Shown here one piece after another: positions 8,954-17,145 of a stretch of 64,000 bases of DNA. The position numbers and the translations under genes were made by a program. The stretch's first letter is position 1; each line of letters starts with the position of its first letter. Source of the stretch: Bacillota bacterium (lineage in GTDB: Bacteria; Bacillota; Clostridia; Lachnospirales; Lachnospiraceae); NCBI GenBank assembly GCA_023409535.1, contig JAEYGZ010000039.1:580593-644592 (forward strand), given 5' to 3'. The notes beneath the pieces are model-generated. The model was not told the origin of the DNA and searched no databases. It saw nothing but the letters and a program-made list of their open reading frames with translations.

Positions 8954-9481
8954 GTGAAGAAAACAAGATATGTAATCCTTGGGCTGCTTCTTGAAGAGGA
9001 ATTAAGCGGCTATGAGATAAAGAAAAATATTGACATTCGGATGTCCTTCTTCTGGCAGGAAAGTTATGGTCAGCTTTATCCGGAGTTAAATAAATTAAAA
9101 AACGAAGGTCTGATTGAGCCTGTAATTGCAGAGGAACCAGCAAAAGGAAAACCTGATAAGATCAGGTATCGTATCACCAAGGCAGGTCAGGATGCATTAA
9201 AATCCTGGATGGAGGCGGAGAATGAGAAGGATACCATACGCAGCGAATTCCTGCTTAAGATGTATTTTGCGACGCAGCTGAACGAAGAGGAGATGAAAAA
9301 GCATCTTCATCGTTTCAATGAGGATGCCCTGCACAAGGTTGCTTTGTTTGGTATGTTCCGGGATGAATTATTAAAAATACCGGATATGCATGGCAATCAC
9401 AGGCAGATTCTTAAGGTAATTGATCTTGGTCTGAGACAGGCACAGCTTTATGCCGATTGGAGCAGGGAACAACTGAAATGA
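8954..9481 (+). CDS. PadR-family transcriptional repressor
   Basis: A 175-residue PadR protein with N-terminal winged helix (ILGLLLEEELSGYEIKK, then SYGQLYPELNKLKNEGLI) and a C-terminal helical dimerisation domain (Vir_act_alpha_C type). The start is a GTG at 8954 with a modest GAGGA upstream; no ATG gives the full family N-terminus. It lies 19 bases after the NapH-like gene and is likely to bind the ATATATCT palindrome in their shared promoter. Its ligand is unknown. Confidence 0.88.
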   Translation: MKKTRYVILGLLLEEELSGYEIKKNIDIRMSFFWQESYGQLYPELNKLKNEGLIEPVIAEEPAKGKPDKIRYRITKAGQDALKSWMEAENEKDTIRSEFLLKMYFATQLNEEEMKKHLHRFNEDALHKVALFGMFRDELLKIPDMHGNHRQILKVIDLGLRQAQLYADWSREQLK

Positions 9482-9552
9482 AGTTGTATGTATTTAAGTA
9501 ACTGTAAAATGTTATAGAACGATGGGATTAAAAGTAAACATAGAGAAACCCC

Positions 9553-9581
9553 TTGACAGATTTAAAAAATTTGCATAGTAT
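9553..9581 (+). promoter_or_regulatory. Promoter of the Val T-box leader
   Basis: TTGACA (9553-9558), 17-base spacer, TAGTAT (9576-9581), directly before the valS leader. Confidence 0.65.
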
Positions 9582-9599
9582 AGAACTAATCTATATTTA

Positions 9600-9887
9600 C
9601 AAATGTAGTGATGGAGAGGATTAAATAGGGGAAGCTTATCAGAGAGGACCATCCACCGGCTGAAAGGTGGTCTAAAGCAAGCTTATTGAAGGTAGCTCCG
9701 GAACAGCAGCTCTGAAGCATCATCTGTGATAATGTGTGTAGGAGTTGCCGGGTCGTCCCGTTACAGGCAAAGAGCAGACAGAAGGCTCGGGAGTTGATTG
9801 CATATCAATTTGAATTTTCGCATTTCTGTCTGGAACAAAGGTGGTACCACGGTTCTTCGTCCTTTATAAGACGAAGAACCTTTTTTG
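9600..9887 (+). ncRNA. T-box leader riboswitch, valine specifier
   Basis: Stem I contains the AGAGAGGACC and GGCTGAAAGG elements; the specifier loop reads GAAG-GTA-G with GTA (valine) at 9692-9694. The T-box motif AAGGTGGTACCACGG spans 9838-9852 and the terminator arms are GGTTCTTCGTC (9851-9861) and 9870-9880, followed by TTTTTT. Uncharged tRNA-Val should allow read-through into valS. Confidence 0.95.
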
Positions 9888-9965
9888 TTGTATAGGAAGT
9901 TATATCCTGCGGCGCATTTTGTAAAGTATCACTTTTTTTATATATCACAGGAAAGGAAGAGAGTT

Positions 9966-12629
9966 ATGGAGAGAGAACTGGCAAAAACTTATGATCCAAA
10001 AGACATTGAAGAAAGACTCTACCACAAATGGGAGGAGAAGAAATATTTTCATGCTGAGGTTGACCGCAGCAAGAAGCCCTTTACCATAGTGATCCCGCCG
10101 CCGAACATTACCGGGCAGCTTCACATGGGCCATGCACTGGATAATACCATGCAGGATATTCTGATCCGTTTTAAGAGAATGCAGGGCTTTAATGCATTAT
10201 GGCAGCCGGGAACGGATCATGCCAGTATTGCAACCGAGGTCAAGATCATTGAGCAGATGCGTAAGGAAGGCATAGCGAATAAAGAAGATATCGGCAGAGA
10301 GGCATTTTTAGAGCGTGCCTGGAAGTGGAAGGAAGAGTACGGCGGAAGAATTATCTCCCAGCTGAAGAAATTAGGCTCCTCCTGTGATTGGGACAGAGAG
10401 CGTTTTACTATGGATGAGGGATGCTCCGACGCGGTAAATGAAGTGTTTATCAAGCTTTATAAAGAAGGCTATATCTATAAAGGCTCCAGAATCATCAACT
10501 GGTGTCCGGTATGCCAGACCTCTATCTCTGACGCTGAGGTTGAGCATGAGGAACAGGCGGGACATTTCTGGCATATTAAGTACCCTATCGTGGGGGAGGA
10601 CGGCTTTGTAGAGGTGGCTACCACAAGACCTGAGACAATGCTGGGAGATACCGCAGTTGCTGTTCATCCTGAGGATGAGAGATATAAGCACCTGATCGGC
10701 AGGAAGGTTATGCTTCCCCTTATGAACCGTGAGATTCCTATAGTGGCTGATACTTATGTTGATAAGGAATTTGGTACCGGTGTGGTTAAGATTACACCTG
10801 CTCATGACCCCAATGATTTTGAGGTTGGTAAGAGACACAGCCTTCCTGAGATTAATGTCATGAACGATGATGCCACCATCAATGCAAACGGCGGCAAGTA
10901 TCAGGGCATGGACCGTTATGAGGCTCGTAAGGTGATTGTAAATGAACTGAAGGAGCTGGGACTTCTTGTGAAGGTAGAGGATCACTCTCATAATGTAGGA
11001 ACCCATGACCGCTGCACCACCACAGTGGAACCTCTTATTAAGCAGCAATGGTTTGTAAAGATGGATGAGCTGATTAAGCCGGCAATTGAAAATGTAAAGA
11101 ATGGTGAGATTCAGTTTGTACCGGAACGGTTTGATAAGATCTACTTTAACTGGGCAGATAATATCCGCGACTGGTGTATCTCCAGACAGCTCTGGTGGGG
11201 ACACCGGATTCCGGCTTATTACTGCGATGGCTGCGGTGAGATTATCGTAGCGGGAGAAGAGCCCTCAAGATGTCCGAAATGCGGTTCTGCCCATTTGAAG
11301 CAGGATGAGGATACCCTGGACACCTGGTTCAGCTCCGCATTATGGCCCTTCTCAACCCTGGGATGGCCGGAGAAGACAGAGGATCTGGATTATTTCTATC
11401 CCACGGATGTTCTGGTAACCGGCCACGATATTATCTTCTTCTGGGTACTCAGAATGGTATTTTCCGGCTATGCACACATGGGTGAGAAGCCCTTCAGCAA
11501 AGTTCTCATTCACGGTCTGGTGAGAGACTCCCAGGGACGGAAGATGAGTAAATCCCTTGGCAATGGTATCGACCCGCTTGAGGTGATTGATAAATACGGT
11601 GCGGATGCCCTTCGCTTCTCCCTGATTACAGGCAATGCTCCGGGTAATGACATGCGCTTCTATTGGGAAAGAGTGGAATCCAGCCGTAACTTTGCCAATA
11701 AGGTATGGAATGCTTCCCGCTTTATTATGATGAATTTGGAGAAGGCAGCTATTTCAGATACCATTGATGAGAAGCTGTTAACCTTTGCAGACAAGTGGAT
11801 ATTATCTAAGGCCAATGCGCTGGTAACTGAAGTTACGGAAGGCTTGGAGAGCTATGATCTTGGTATTGCGGCACAGAAGGTATATGATTTCATCTGGGAA
11901 GAGTTCTGTGACTGGTATATCGAAATGGTGAAGCCCAGACTTTACAGTGAGACTGATGAGACCAAGGCAGCGGCGCTCTGGACCTTAAAGCACGTGCTTA
12001 TCACCTCCCTGAAGCTGCTGCATCCCTATATGCCCTTTGTCACAGAGGAGATCTTCTGTACCCTTCAGGAAATGTCAGGTCATAAGGAAGCGGATTCCAT
12101 CATGATCTCAGACTGGCCGTTATACAACGCCAGGTTTGACTATGCAAAGGAGGCGGAGGCTGTAGAGCTGATTAAGGAAGCTGTTAAGGGCATCCGCAAT
12201 GTCCGCACGGAGATGAATGTTCCGCCCGGCAGAAAGGCTACGGTAATCGTAGTTTCCGACAGCGGGAAGGTTCGTGACATCTTTGCTGACAGCAAGGTAT
12301 TCTTTGCGACCTTAGGCTATGCCAATGAGATTCGTGTTCAAAGTGATAAGACGGGAATTGACCAGGATGCCGTATCTGCAGTAGTACCCGGTGCCGTAAT
12401 CTATATTCCCTTTGCCGACCTGGTAGACATCGATAAGGAGATCGAACGTCTGACCAAGGAAAGGGAACGTCTGGAGGGTGAATTAAAGCGTGTCAACGGC
12501 ATGCTTGCCAATCCGAATTTTGTAAATAAGGCTCCGGAGAGTAAGCTGGCCGAGGAACGGGCAAAACTTGTGAAATATGCCGATATGATGAAGCAGGTAA
12601 CAGAGCGTCTGGAGCACTTCAGTAAATAG
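9966..12629 (+). CDS. valS: Valyl-tRNA synthetase
   Basis: Class Ia synthetase of 887 residues, the usual length, that attaches valine to tRNA-Val and edits mischarged threonine. Features in order: HIGH-type motif (PPPNITGQLHMGHAL) near residue 45, CP1 editing domain with TTRPETMLGDTA, zinc-ribbon pairs (CDGC and CPKC), KMSKS motif (GRKMSKSLGNG) near residue 525, anticodon-binding helical domain, and the C-terminal coiled-coil arm. The start at MERELAKTYD is preceded by GGAAAGGAAGAG; a longer open frame upstream overlaps the terminator of the T-box and is rejected. Single-gene unit under the Val T-box. Confidence 0.97.
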   Translation: MERELAKTYDPKDIEERLYHKWEEKKYFHAEVDRSKKPFTIVIPPPNITGQLHMGHALDNTMQDILIRFKRMQGFNALWQPGTDHASIATEVKIIEQMRKEGIANKEDIGREAFLERAWKWKEEYGGRIISQLKKLGSSCDWDRERFTMDEGCSDAVNEVFIKLYKEGYIYKGSRIINWCPVCQTSISDAEVEHEEQAGHFWHIKYPIVGEDGFVEVATTRPETMLGDTAVAVHPEDERYKHLIGRKVMLPLMNREIPIVADTYVDKEFGTGVVKITPAHDPNDFEVGKRHSLPEINVMNDDATINANGGKYQGMDRYEARKVIVNELKELGLLVKVEDHSHNVGTHDRCTTTVEPLIKQQWFVKMDELIKPAIENVKNGEIQFVPERFDKIYFNWADNIRDWCISRQLWWGHRIPAYYCDGCGEIIVAGEEPSRCPKCGSAHLKQDEDTLDTWFSSALWPFSTLGWPEKTEDLDYFYPTDVLVTGHDIIFFWVLRMVFSGYAHMGEKPFSKVLIHGLVRDSQGRKMSKSLGNGIDPLEVIDKYGADALRFSLITGNAPGNDMRFYWERVESSRNFANKVWNASRFIMMNLEKAAISDTIDEKLLTFADKWILSKANALVTEVTEGLESYDLGIAAQKVYDFIWEEFCDWYIEMVKPRLYSETDETKAAALWTLKHVLITSLKLLHPYMPFVTEEIFCTLQEMSGHKEADSIMISDWPLYNARFDYAKEAEAVELIKEAVKGIRNVRTEMNVPPGRKATVIVVSDSGKVRDIFADSKVFFATLGYANEIRVQSDKTGIDQDAVSAVVPGAVIYIPFADLVDIDKEIERLTKERERLEGELKRVNGMLANPNFVNKAPESKLAEERAKLVKYADMMKQVTERLEHFSK

Positions 12630-12667
12630 GCATATCTTTTATCATTGATTATTCTGTCATAATTTCT

Positions 12668-12713
12668 GCAAGCTGCGCATATAATTTATGGGTTGTGCAG
12701 CTTGCGGGTTTTT
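12668..12713 (+). terminator. valS terminator
   Basis: GCAAGCTGC (12668-12676) pairs with GCAGCTTGC (12697-12705), followed by GGGTTTTT. Confidence 0.7.
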
Positions 12714-12789
12714 GTGCATAACGTAGACAGGAAAACATTTACATGTGATTTCTTTGGTAAAAGTCCATAAGTTATGCAAAAAATTCATA

Positions 12790-12818
12790 TTGACATATGA
12801 CAAGTTTACTGCTATTCT
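12790..12818 (+). promoter_or_regulatory. Promoter of the licT-PTS operon
   Basis: TTGACA (12790-12795), 17-base spacer, TATTCT (12813-12818). It starts transcription just ahead of the antiterminator target. Confidence 0.65.
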
Positions 12819-12837
12819 AGTTACAGATGTAAAAAAT

Positions 12838-12908
12838 GGATTGTTACTGGACCGCAGGCAAAACCAAATTTTATGGGATACTAATCTCATAAGGTTTGGT
12901 TTTTTTTA
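12838..12908 (+). promoter_or_regulatory. Ribonucleic antiterminator (RAT) and overlapping terminator
   Basis: The stretch GGATTGTTACTG...GCAGGCAAAACC (12838-12865) matches the well-known RAT consensus bound by BglG/LicT/SacT proteins. Its 3' end overlaps the left arm of a terminator (about 12861-12880 with 12884-12901) ending in eight T's. Protein binding to RAT blocks the terminator. The protein encoded immediately downstream is itself of this family, so the operon is autoregulated by antitermination. Confidence 0.93.
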
Positions 12909-12927
12909 TTTGCAGAAGGAGGTCAAT

Positions 12928-13776
12928 ATGCAGGTTGAACGTGTAATCAACAATAATGTAGTCAGTGCTTTTGATCCCAAGGGCAAAGAAGTCATTATTA
13001 TGGGCAAGGGGATAGGCTTTCAGGCAAAGCCGGGTAAGGAGATTGATCAGTCTCTGATAGAGAAGGTATTCTACCTGGAAAGCCAGACAACTGTAAATAA
13101 GTTCAAGGAATTAATTGAAAACCTGCCGCTGGAGCATATTCAGGTCTCCAGTGAGATTATTACGTATGCGGATAAAGTTCTGAATCGAAAGTTAAATCCA
13201 AATATCTATATTACTTTGACAGATCATATCAATTTTGCAATTGAACGCTTCAGGCAGGACATGCTGTTTGACAATCCGCTTCTGTGGGATGTACAGCGGC
13301 TCTATCGCCAGGAATATCTGATTGGTGAATATGCCATCGCACTGATTGAAAAGCGCTTGGGCATCAGACTTCCGGTGGATGAGGCAGCGTCAATCGCCCT
13401 CCATTTTGTGAATGCGGAGTACAATACGATAATGAGTCAGACAATGAATATCACAAAGATGCTTCCGCGGGTATTGCAGATTGTCAAAGATGACTTCGGA
13501 ATTGCGTTAGAAGAAAACTCAATCCATTATGAGAGGTTTGTCACACACTTAAGATTCCTGGTACAACGAATCATTCACCAGGAGCAACTGGATAATATTG
13601 ATATGGAATTTTGCGAGATGGTAAAAAATCTATATCCGCTGGAGTTTAACAGCAGTGAGAAAATCGGAGATTATCTGAAAGAGTGCTTTCAGGTTGAGAT
13701 TGTAACGGAAGAACTGGCAATGCTCTCGATCCACATCCGCCGGGTGGTCTTAGGCAACCGCGCAAGAAACAGTTAG
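12928..13776 (+). CDS. licT: BglG/LicT-family transcriptional antiterminator
   Basis: A 282-residue RNA-binding regulator. Residues 1-60 are the CAT RNA-binding domain (MQVERVINNNVVSAFD, IIMGKGIGFQAKPG); two PTS regulation domains (PRD1 about 65-170, PRD2 about 175-280) hold conserved histidines that HPr and EIIB phosphorylate in this family. AGAAGGAGG precedes the ATG at 12928; a longer frame would start inside the promoter and is rejected. It binds the RAT site just upstream and controls its own operon with EIIA, HPr and EIICB. The exact sugar specificity is not shown; the symbol marks the family, not orthology. Confidence 0.92.
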   Translation: MQVERVINNNVVSAFDPKGKEVIIMGKGIGFQAKPGKEIDQSLIEKVFYLESQTTVNKFKELIENLPLEHIQVSSEIITYADKVLNRKLNPNIYITLTDHINFAIERFRQDMLFDNPLLWDVQRLYRQEYLIGEYAIALIEKRLGIRLPVDEAASIALHFVNAEYNTIMSQTMNITKMLPRVLQIVKDDFGIALEENSIHYERFVTHLRFLVQRIIHQEQLDNIDMEFCEMVKNLYPLEFNSSEKIGDYLKECFQVEIVTEELAMLSIHIRRVVLGNRARNS

Positions 13777-13860
13777 AGAGATTAGTATCGCTAAGCATAC
13801 AAGCCATTTAGAGAGCAGCAAAGGCGCTAATCTTCAAATAGGAAAGGAATGTAGGCTGGA

Positions 13861-14358
13861 ATGTTTAATACTTGGAAAGAAAAATTGGGTTTTGGAAAAG
13901 ACAAAGGGCTGACAATATTATCTCCGATGACCGGAAAGACATATCCCTTAAGTAAGGTAAACGACCCGGTATTCAAAGACAAAATCGTCGGAGACGGGCT
14001 TGCGATTATGCCGGATAAGGGCAGAGTTGTCGCTCCCTTTGATGGAACAGTTACGATGTTGTTTGAAACAAAGCATGCAATCAGTATCCGCTCCGAACAA
14101 GGAGTAGAAGTATTGATCCATATAGGACTTGATACCGTGAATCTGAAAGGGGAACACTATATAGCCATTGTAAAGACCGGTGATACAGTCAAAGCGGGTG
14201 ATCTGCTTCTGGAATTTGATATGGAACAGATTACGGCAGCCGGATATGAGCTGATGACTCCGGTGGTTATCTGTAATACGGCAGAGTATTCAGAGATTAT
14301 TCCTTTCACAGGTAATACTGTTAGTGAGCTGGATCTGATTATGACGATTAAGAAATAA
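13861..14358 (+). CDS. PTS glucose-family EIIA component
   Basis: A 165-residue soluble phosphocarrier of the EIIA-Glc fold. The active-site histidine lies in VLIHIGLDTV (His87) and the second conserved histidine in TKHAISI (His72), both where the family has them. It takes phosphate from HPr and gives it to an EIIB domain. It is second in the operon, 84 bases after the antiterminator, and precedes HPr and EIICB, so it should serve the EIICB encoded downstream, which has no EIIA domain of its own. GGAAAGGA lies upstream of the start. Confidence 0.94.
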   Translation: MFNTWKEKLGFGKDKGLTILSPMTGKTYPLSKVNDPVFKDKIVGDGLAIMPDKGRVVAPFDGTVTMLFETKHAISIRSEQGVEVLIHIGLDTVNLKGEHYIAIVKTGDTVKAGDLLLEFDMEQITAAGYELMTPVVICNTAEYSEIIPFTGNTVSELDLIMTIKK

Positions 14359-14393
14359 CAATTACCGGATGGACAGGAAAGGAGGTTTTCTGG

Positions 14394-14651
14394 ATGAAAG
14401 AGATAACCTATGTAATCACAGATGAGATTGGCATTCATGCAAGACCGGCAGGATTACTTGTGAAGGCGGTCAGCAAATTTCAAAGTAATATTACAATTAA
14501 GAAGGGTGAGTCTGAAGGAAATGCAAAAAGTATCATTGCGTTAATGACACTTGGAGTAAAACAGGGCGATGAAATTACATTTCTGATTGACGGACCGGAT
14601 GAAGCGGAAGCTTCTGAATCACTTGGGGTTTTCTTAAAGGAAAATTTATAA
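14394..14651 (+). CDS. ptsH: HPr phosphocarrier protein
   Basis: An 85-residue HPr with the phosphorylatable His15 in GIHARPAG and the regulatory Ser46 in AKSIIALMTLG, the site used by HPr kinase in Firmicutes. It passes phosphate from Enzyme I to EIIA and, when Ser-phosphorylated, can act in catabolite repression. AGGAGG precedes the ATG. Having HPr inside a sugar-specific PTS operon rather than next to ptsI suggests either an operon-specific HPr or the main copy; this window cannot tell. Confidence 0.95.
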   Translation: MKEITYVITDEIGIHARPAGLLVKAVSKFQSNITIKKGESEGNAKSIIALMTLGVKQGDEITFLIDGPDEAEASESLGVFLKENL

Positions 14652-14701
14652 ATATAAGAAACCGCTGGAAATCAGCAAATTAAAAAGGAGGAGTAGACTA
14701 T

Positions 14702-16135
14702 ATGATGAAATTTTTACAAAGACTGGGAAGGTCTTTAATGCTGCCGGTAGCATGTTTGCCGGTGGCAGGTATCATGATGGGTATCGGTTATTATATCGAC
14801 CCGTCAGGATGGGGGGCCAATAATGTAATCGCAGCTTTCCTGATCAAAGCAGGCGGTGCGATTCTGGATCACATGGCATTATTATTTGCAATCGGTGTAT
14901 CCGTTGGTATGGCGGATGACCATGAGGGTACCTCGGGTCTTGCGGGCCTTGTGTCCTGGCTGATGTTCACTACTCTGTTATCAAGCGGAGCAGTGGCAAT
15001 GTTTACCGGAGCTGATGCAGATCCTTCATTTGCAAAGATTGAGAATGCCTTTATCGGTATTCTTGCAGGTTTGATCGGTGCTTTTTGTTATAACCGCTTT
15101 AAGAACACGAAGCTGCCGACGGCCCTCGCTTTCTTCAGCGGTAAGCGAAGCGTTGCGATTGTCACGGCAGGTATTACTATCATAGTAAGTGTAGTTCTGT
15201 TCTTTGTATGGCCATTTGTATATGGAGCACTTGTTGCATTTGGTAAAGCAATTATCAGTACCGGAGCAGTTGGAGCGGGTATTTACGGCTTCTTCAACCG
15301 CCTGTTAATCCCTACAGGACTTCATCATGCATTAAACAGCGTATTCTGGTTTGATGTTGCAGACATTAATGACTTAGGTAAGTTCTGGTCAGGTGAGGGT
15401 GTTTTGGGTGAGACCGGTATGTATATGTCAGGCTTCTTCCCGGTAATGATGTTTGGTCTGCCCGGAGCTGCTTTGGCTATGTATCACACAGCACAGACCA
15501 AGAAGAAGAAGGTAGCGGCTTCCTTACTTATGGCAGCAGCGCTATGTTCCTTCTTAACTGGCGTTACCGAGCCTTTGGAGTTCTCTTTTATGTTTCTGGC
15601 TCCGGTATTATATTTAATTCATGCAGGCTTGACAGGTATTTCCTGCTTCATTATTGCATTGCTTCCTACCAGAGCGGGCTTTAACTTCAGTGCCGGGTTA
15701 ATCGATTTTATCCTCAGCTTGAAAGCTCCTATGGCTCAGAATCCCTGGCTGTTGCTGCCCATCGGTCTTGTGTTCTTTGCAGTATATTATGTAATCTTCC
15801 GTTTTGTTATCACGAAGTTCAACTTAAAGACTCCTGGTCGTGAAGATGATATGGATAATGAGGAAGATATGAAGGCAACTCTTTCCAATAGTAATTTTGC
15901 TGATGTAGCTGCAAAGGTATTGGAAGGTCTTGGCGGAAAGAGCAATATTGTATCAGTAGATAACTGTGTTACCAGACTTCGTCTTGAGATTAAGGATTAT
16001 ACCTTAGTAAATGAGAAGACGATTAAGTCGGCAGGTGTTGCCGGAGTAATCAGACCAAGCAAGACCAGCGTTCAGGTTGTTGTTGGAACTCAGGTTCAGT
16101 TTGTTGCGGATGAATTCAAGAAACTGATGAAGTAA
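14702..16135 (+). CDS. nagE: PTS EIICB, N-acetylglucosamine/glucose family
   Basis: A 477-residue sugar transporter. EIIC spans residues about 1-375 with roughly ten membrane segments; the family motifs DDHEGTSGLAG and GLHHALNSVFWFD (typical of NagE/PtsG) and the TEPLEFSF loop are clear. An acidic linker leads to the EIIB domain, whose phosphorylated cysteine lies in VDNCVTRLRLE (about Cys422). The sequence is nearer the GlcNAc type, but glucose cannot be excluded. AAGGAGGAG precedes a double ATG. EIIA is supplied by the gene two places upstream. A strong hairpin follows. Confidence 0.9.
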   Translation: MMKFLQRLGRSLMLPVACLPVAGIMMGIGYYIDPSGWGANNVIAAFLIKAGGAILDHMALLFAIGVSVGMADDHEGTSGLAGLVSWLMFTTLLSSGAVAMFTGADADPSFAKIENAFIGILAGLIGAFCYNRFKNTKLPTALAFFSGKRSVAIVTAGITIIVSVVLFFVWPFVYGALVAFGKAIISTGAVGAGIYGFFNRLLIPTGLHHALNSVFWFDVADINDLGKFWSGEGVLGETGMYMSGFFPVMMFGLPGAALAMYHTAQTKKKKVAASLLMAAALCSFLTGVTEPLEFSFMFLAPVLYLIHAGLTGISCFIIALLPTRAGFNFSAGLIDFILSLKAPMAQNPWLLLPIGLVFFAVYYVIFRFVITKFNLKTPGREDDMDNEEDMKATLSNSNFADVAAKVLEGLGGKSNIVSVDNCVTRLRLEIKDYTLVNEKTIKSAGVAGVIRPSKTSVQVVVGTQVQFVADEFKKLMK

Positions 16136-16165
16136 GGAGTTCCCAGGCAGATAAAGAAACAAATA

Positions 16166-16203
16166 CAGGGATAGGAATGCATGCATTCCTATCCCTGTTT
16201 ATT
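16166..16203 (+). terminator. Terminator of the PTS operon
   Basis: Perfect 15-base arms CAGGGATAGGAATGC (16166-16180) and 16183-16197, followed by TTTATT. Confidence 0.85.
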
Positions 16204-16348
16204 CGGTACCCGGGCTTTTGTCCACTTACCGTTAGGAGGAAGGATAATTTACATACATTTTAACATAAGATGTATAATTTTGCTGGATTCCCTACGGATT
16301 TATACTGTATAATAGAGTCAGAATTCATTTTGATTGCAGGTGGTAGAT

Positions 16349-16450
16349 ATGAAAGACCTGGAGCAGGGGCTTCCGCTTTCTATTCTTCATCATGGGCTTA
16401 CAGCAAAAAGGGAACGGCTGGAATCCTTTGGACAGAGAGCATTGGGTTGA
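16349..16450 (+). CDS. Possible 33-residue small protein upstream of mgsA
   Basis: ATG at 16349 with AGGTGGT eight bases before, a TATAAT (16308-16313) about 40 bases upstream, and TGA at 16448. The peptide starts MKDLEQGLPLSILHH and has no recognisable family. The interval 16204-16507 otherwise holds only this promoter-like site. It may be a leader peptide or chance. Confidence 0.3.
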   Translation: MKDLEQGLPLSILHHGLTAKRERLESFGQRALG

Positions 16451-16507
16451 TAATGGATGGATCTAGTGATATGATTAATAAAAACAGGTGGAAGAGAGGA
16501 TTTTGTT

Positions 16508-16987
16508 ATGCTTAAGGATGAATATATCAGCTTTACAATTGAGAGACAAAAACATATTGCCCTGATCGCTCATGACAGCAAGAAGAAGGAGCTGGTTGAT
16601 TGGGTTGAGGTGAATAAGAATGTACTTAAGAATCATTTTCTGTGCGGTACAGGCACGACTGCAAGAATGATTGCAGATAAAACGGAACTGCCGGTGAAGG
16701 CATATAACAGCGGTCCCCTTGGCGGTGATCAGCAGATCGGTTCCAGAATTGTGGAGGGAAATATTGATTTTGTAGTCTTTTTTTGGGATCCGCTTGAGTC
16801 ACAGCCTCATGATCCGGATGTGAAAGCGCTGCTTCGTATTGCGGCGGTTTATGATATTCCTGTTGCAAATAATAGGGCTACTGCCGATTTTATGATTACC
16901 TCAAAATACATGAATGAAGAGTATGAGAGAAAGGTACTTAATTACAACACGGTCATCCAGCGAAGAATTAAGGAGTTAAGTGAATAA
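16508..16987 (+). CDS. mgsA: Methylglyoxal synthase
   Basis: A 159-residue cytoplasmic enzyme that turns dihydroxyacetone phosphate into methylglyoxal and phosphate, a bypass of lower glycolysis when sugar phosphates build up. Family motifs are present in order: ALIAHDSKK, CGTGTTARM (phosphate binding), GPLGGDQQIG with the catalytic aspartate, and FFWDPLESQPHDPDV. Length and motifs match the MgsA family. AGAGAGGA lies upstream of the ATG. Its position after a PTS sugar operon fits relief of sugar-phosphate overload, though it has its own upstream terminator and presumably its own promoter. Confidence 0.96.
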   Translation: MLKDEYISFTIERQKHIALIAHDSKKKELVDWVEVNKNVLKNHFLCGTGTTARMIADKTELPVKAYNSGPLGGDQQIGSRIVEGNIDFVVFFWDPLESQPHDPDVKALLRIAAVYDIPVANNRATADFMITSKYMNEEYERKVLNYNTVIQRRIKELSE

Positions 16988-17005
16988 GAACAATTTCCAG
17001 GGCGG

Positions 17006-17051
17006 TTGCGGAACTAACAATAAGTTGGTGCGCAAGCGTCTTTTGTTTTTG
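17006..17051 (+). terminator. Probable mgsA terminator
   Basis: Nested short arms TTGCG (17006-17010) with CGCAA (17031-17035) and AACT with AGTT inside, followed by a T-rich tract TCTTTTGTTTTT. Weaker than the other terminators here. Confidence 0.45.
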
Positions 17052-17145
17052 TTGCCCATATGTGTATTACATAAGCATCTTTATTAACTAGGAATCAGTT
17101 AAGTGAATAAAATATACTAATTACTATTGTAGTCAGGATTCATGT

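Noticed and set aside
10371..11204. Leftward 277-codon open frame
   Set aside because: It lies wholly inside valS on the other strand, has no ribosome site and no recognisable motif; valS itself is certain.
12657..12890. Leftward 77-codon open frame
   Set aside because: It is antisense to the valS terminator, the PTS promoter and the RAT site.
16270..16515. Rightward 81-codon open frame before mgsA
   Set aside because: It overlaps the likely promoter and has no ribosome site; the shorter frame at 16349 in another phase is a little better supported.
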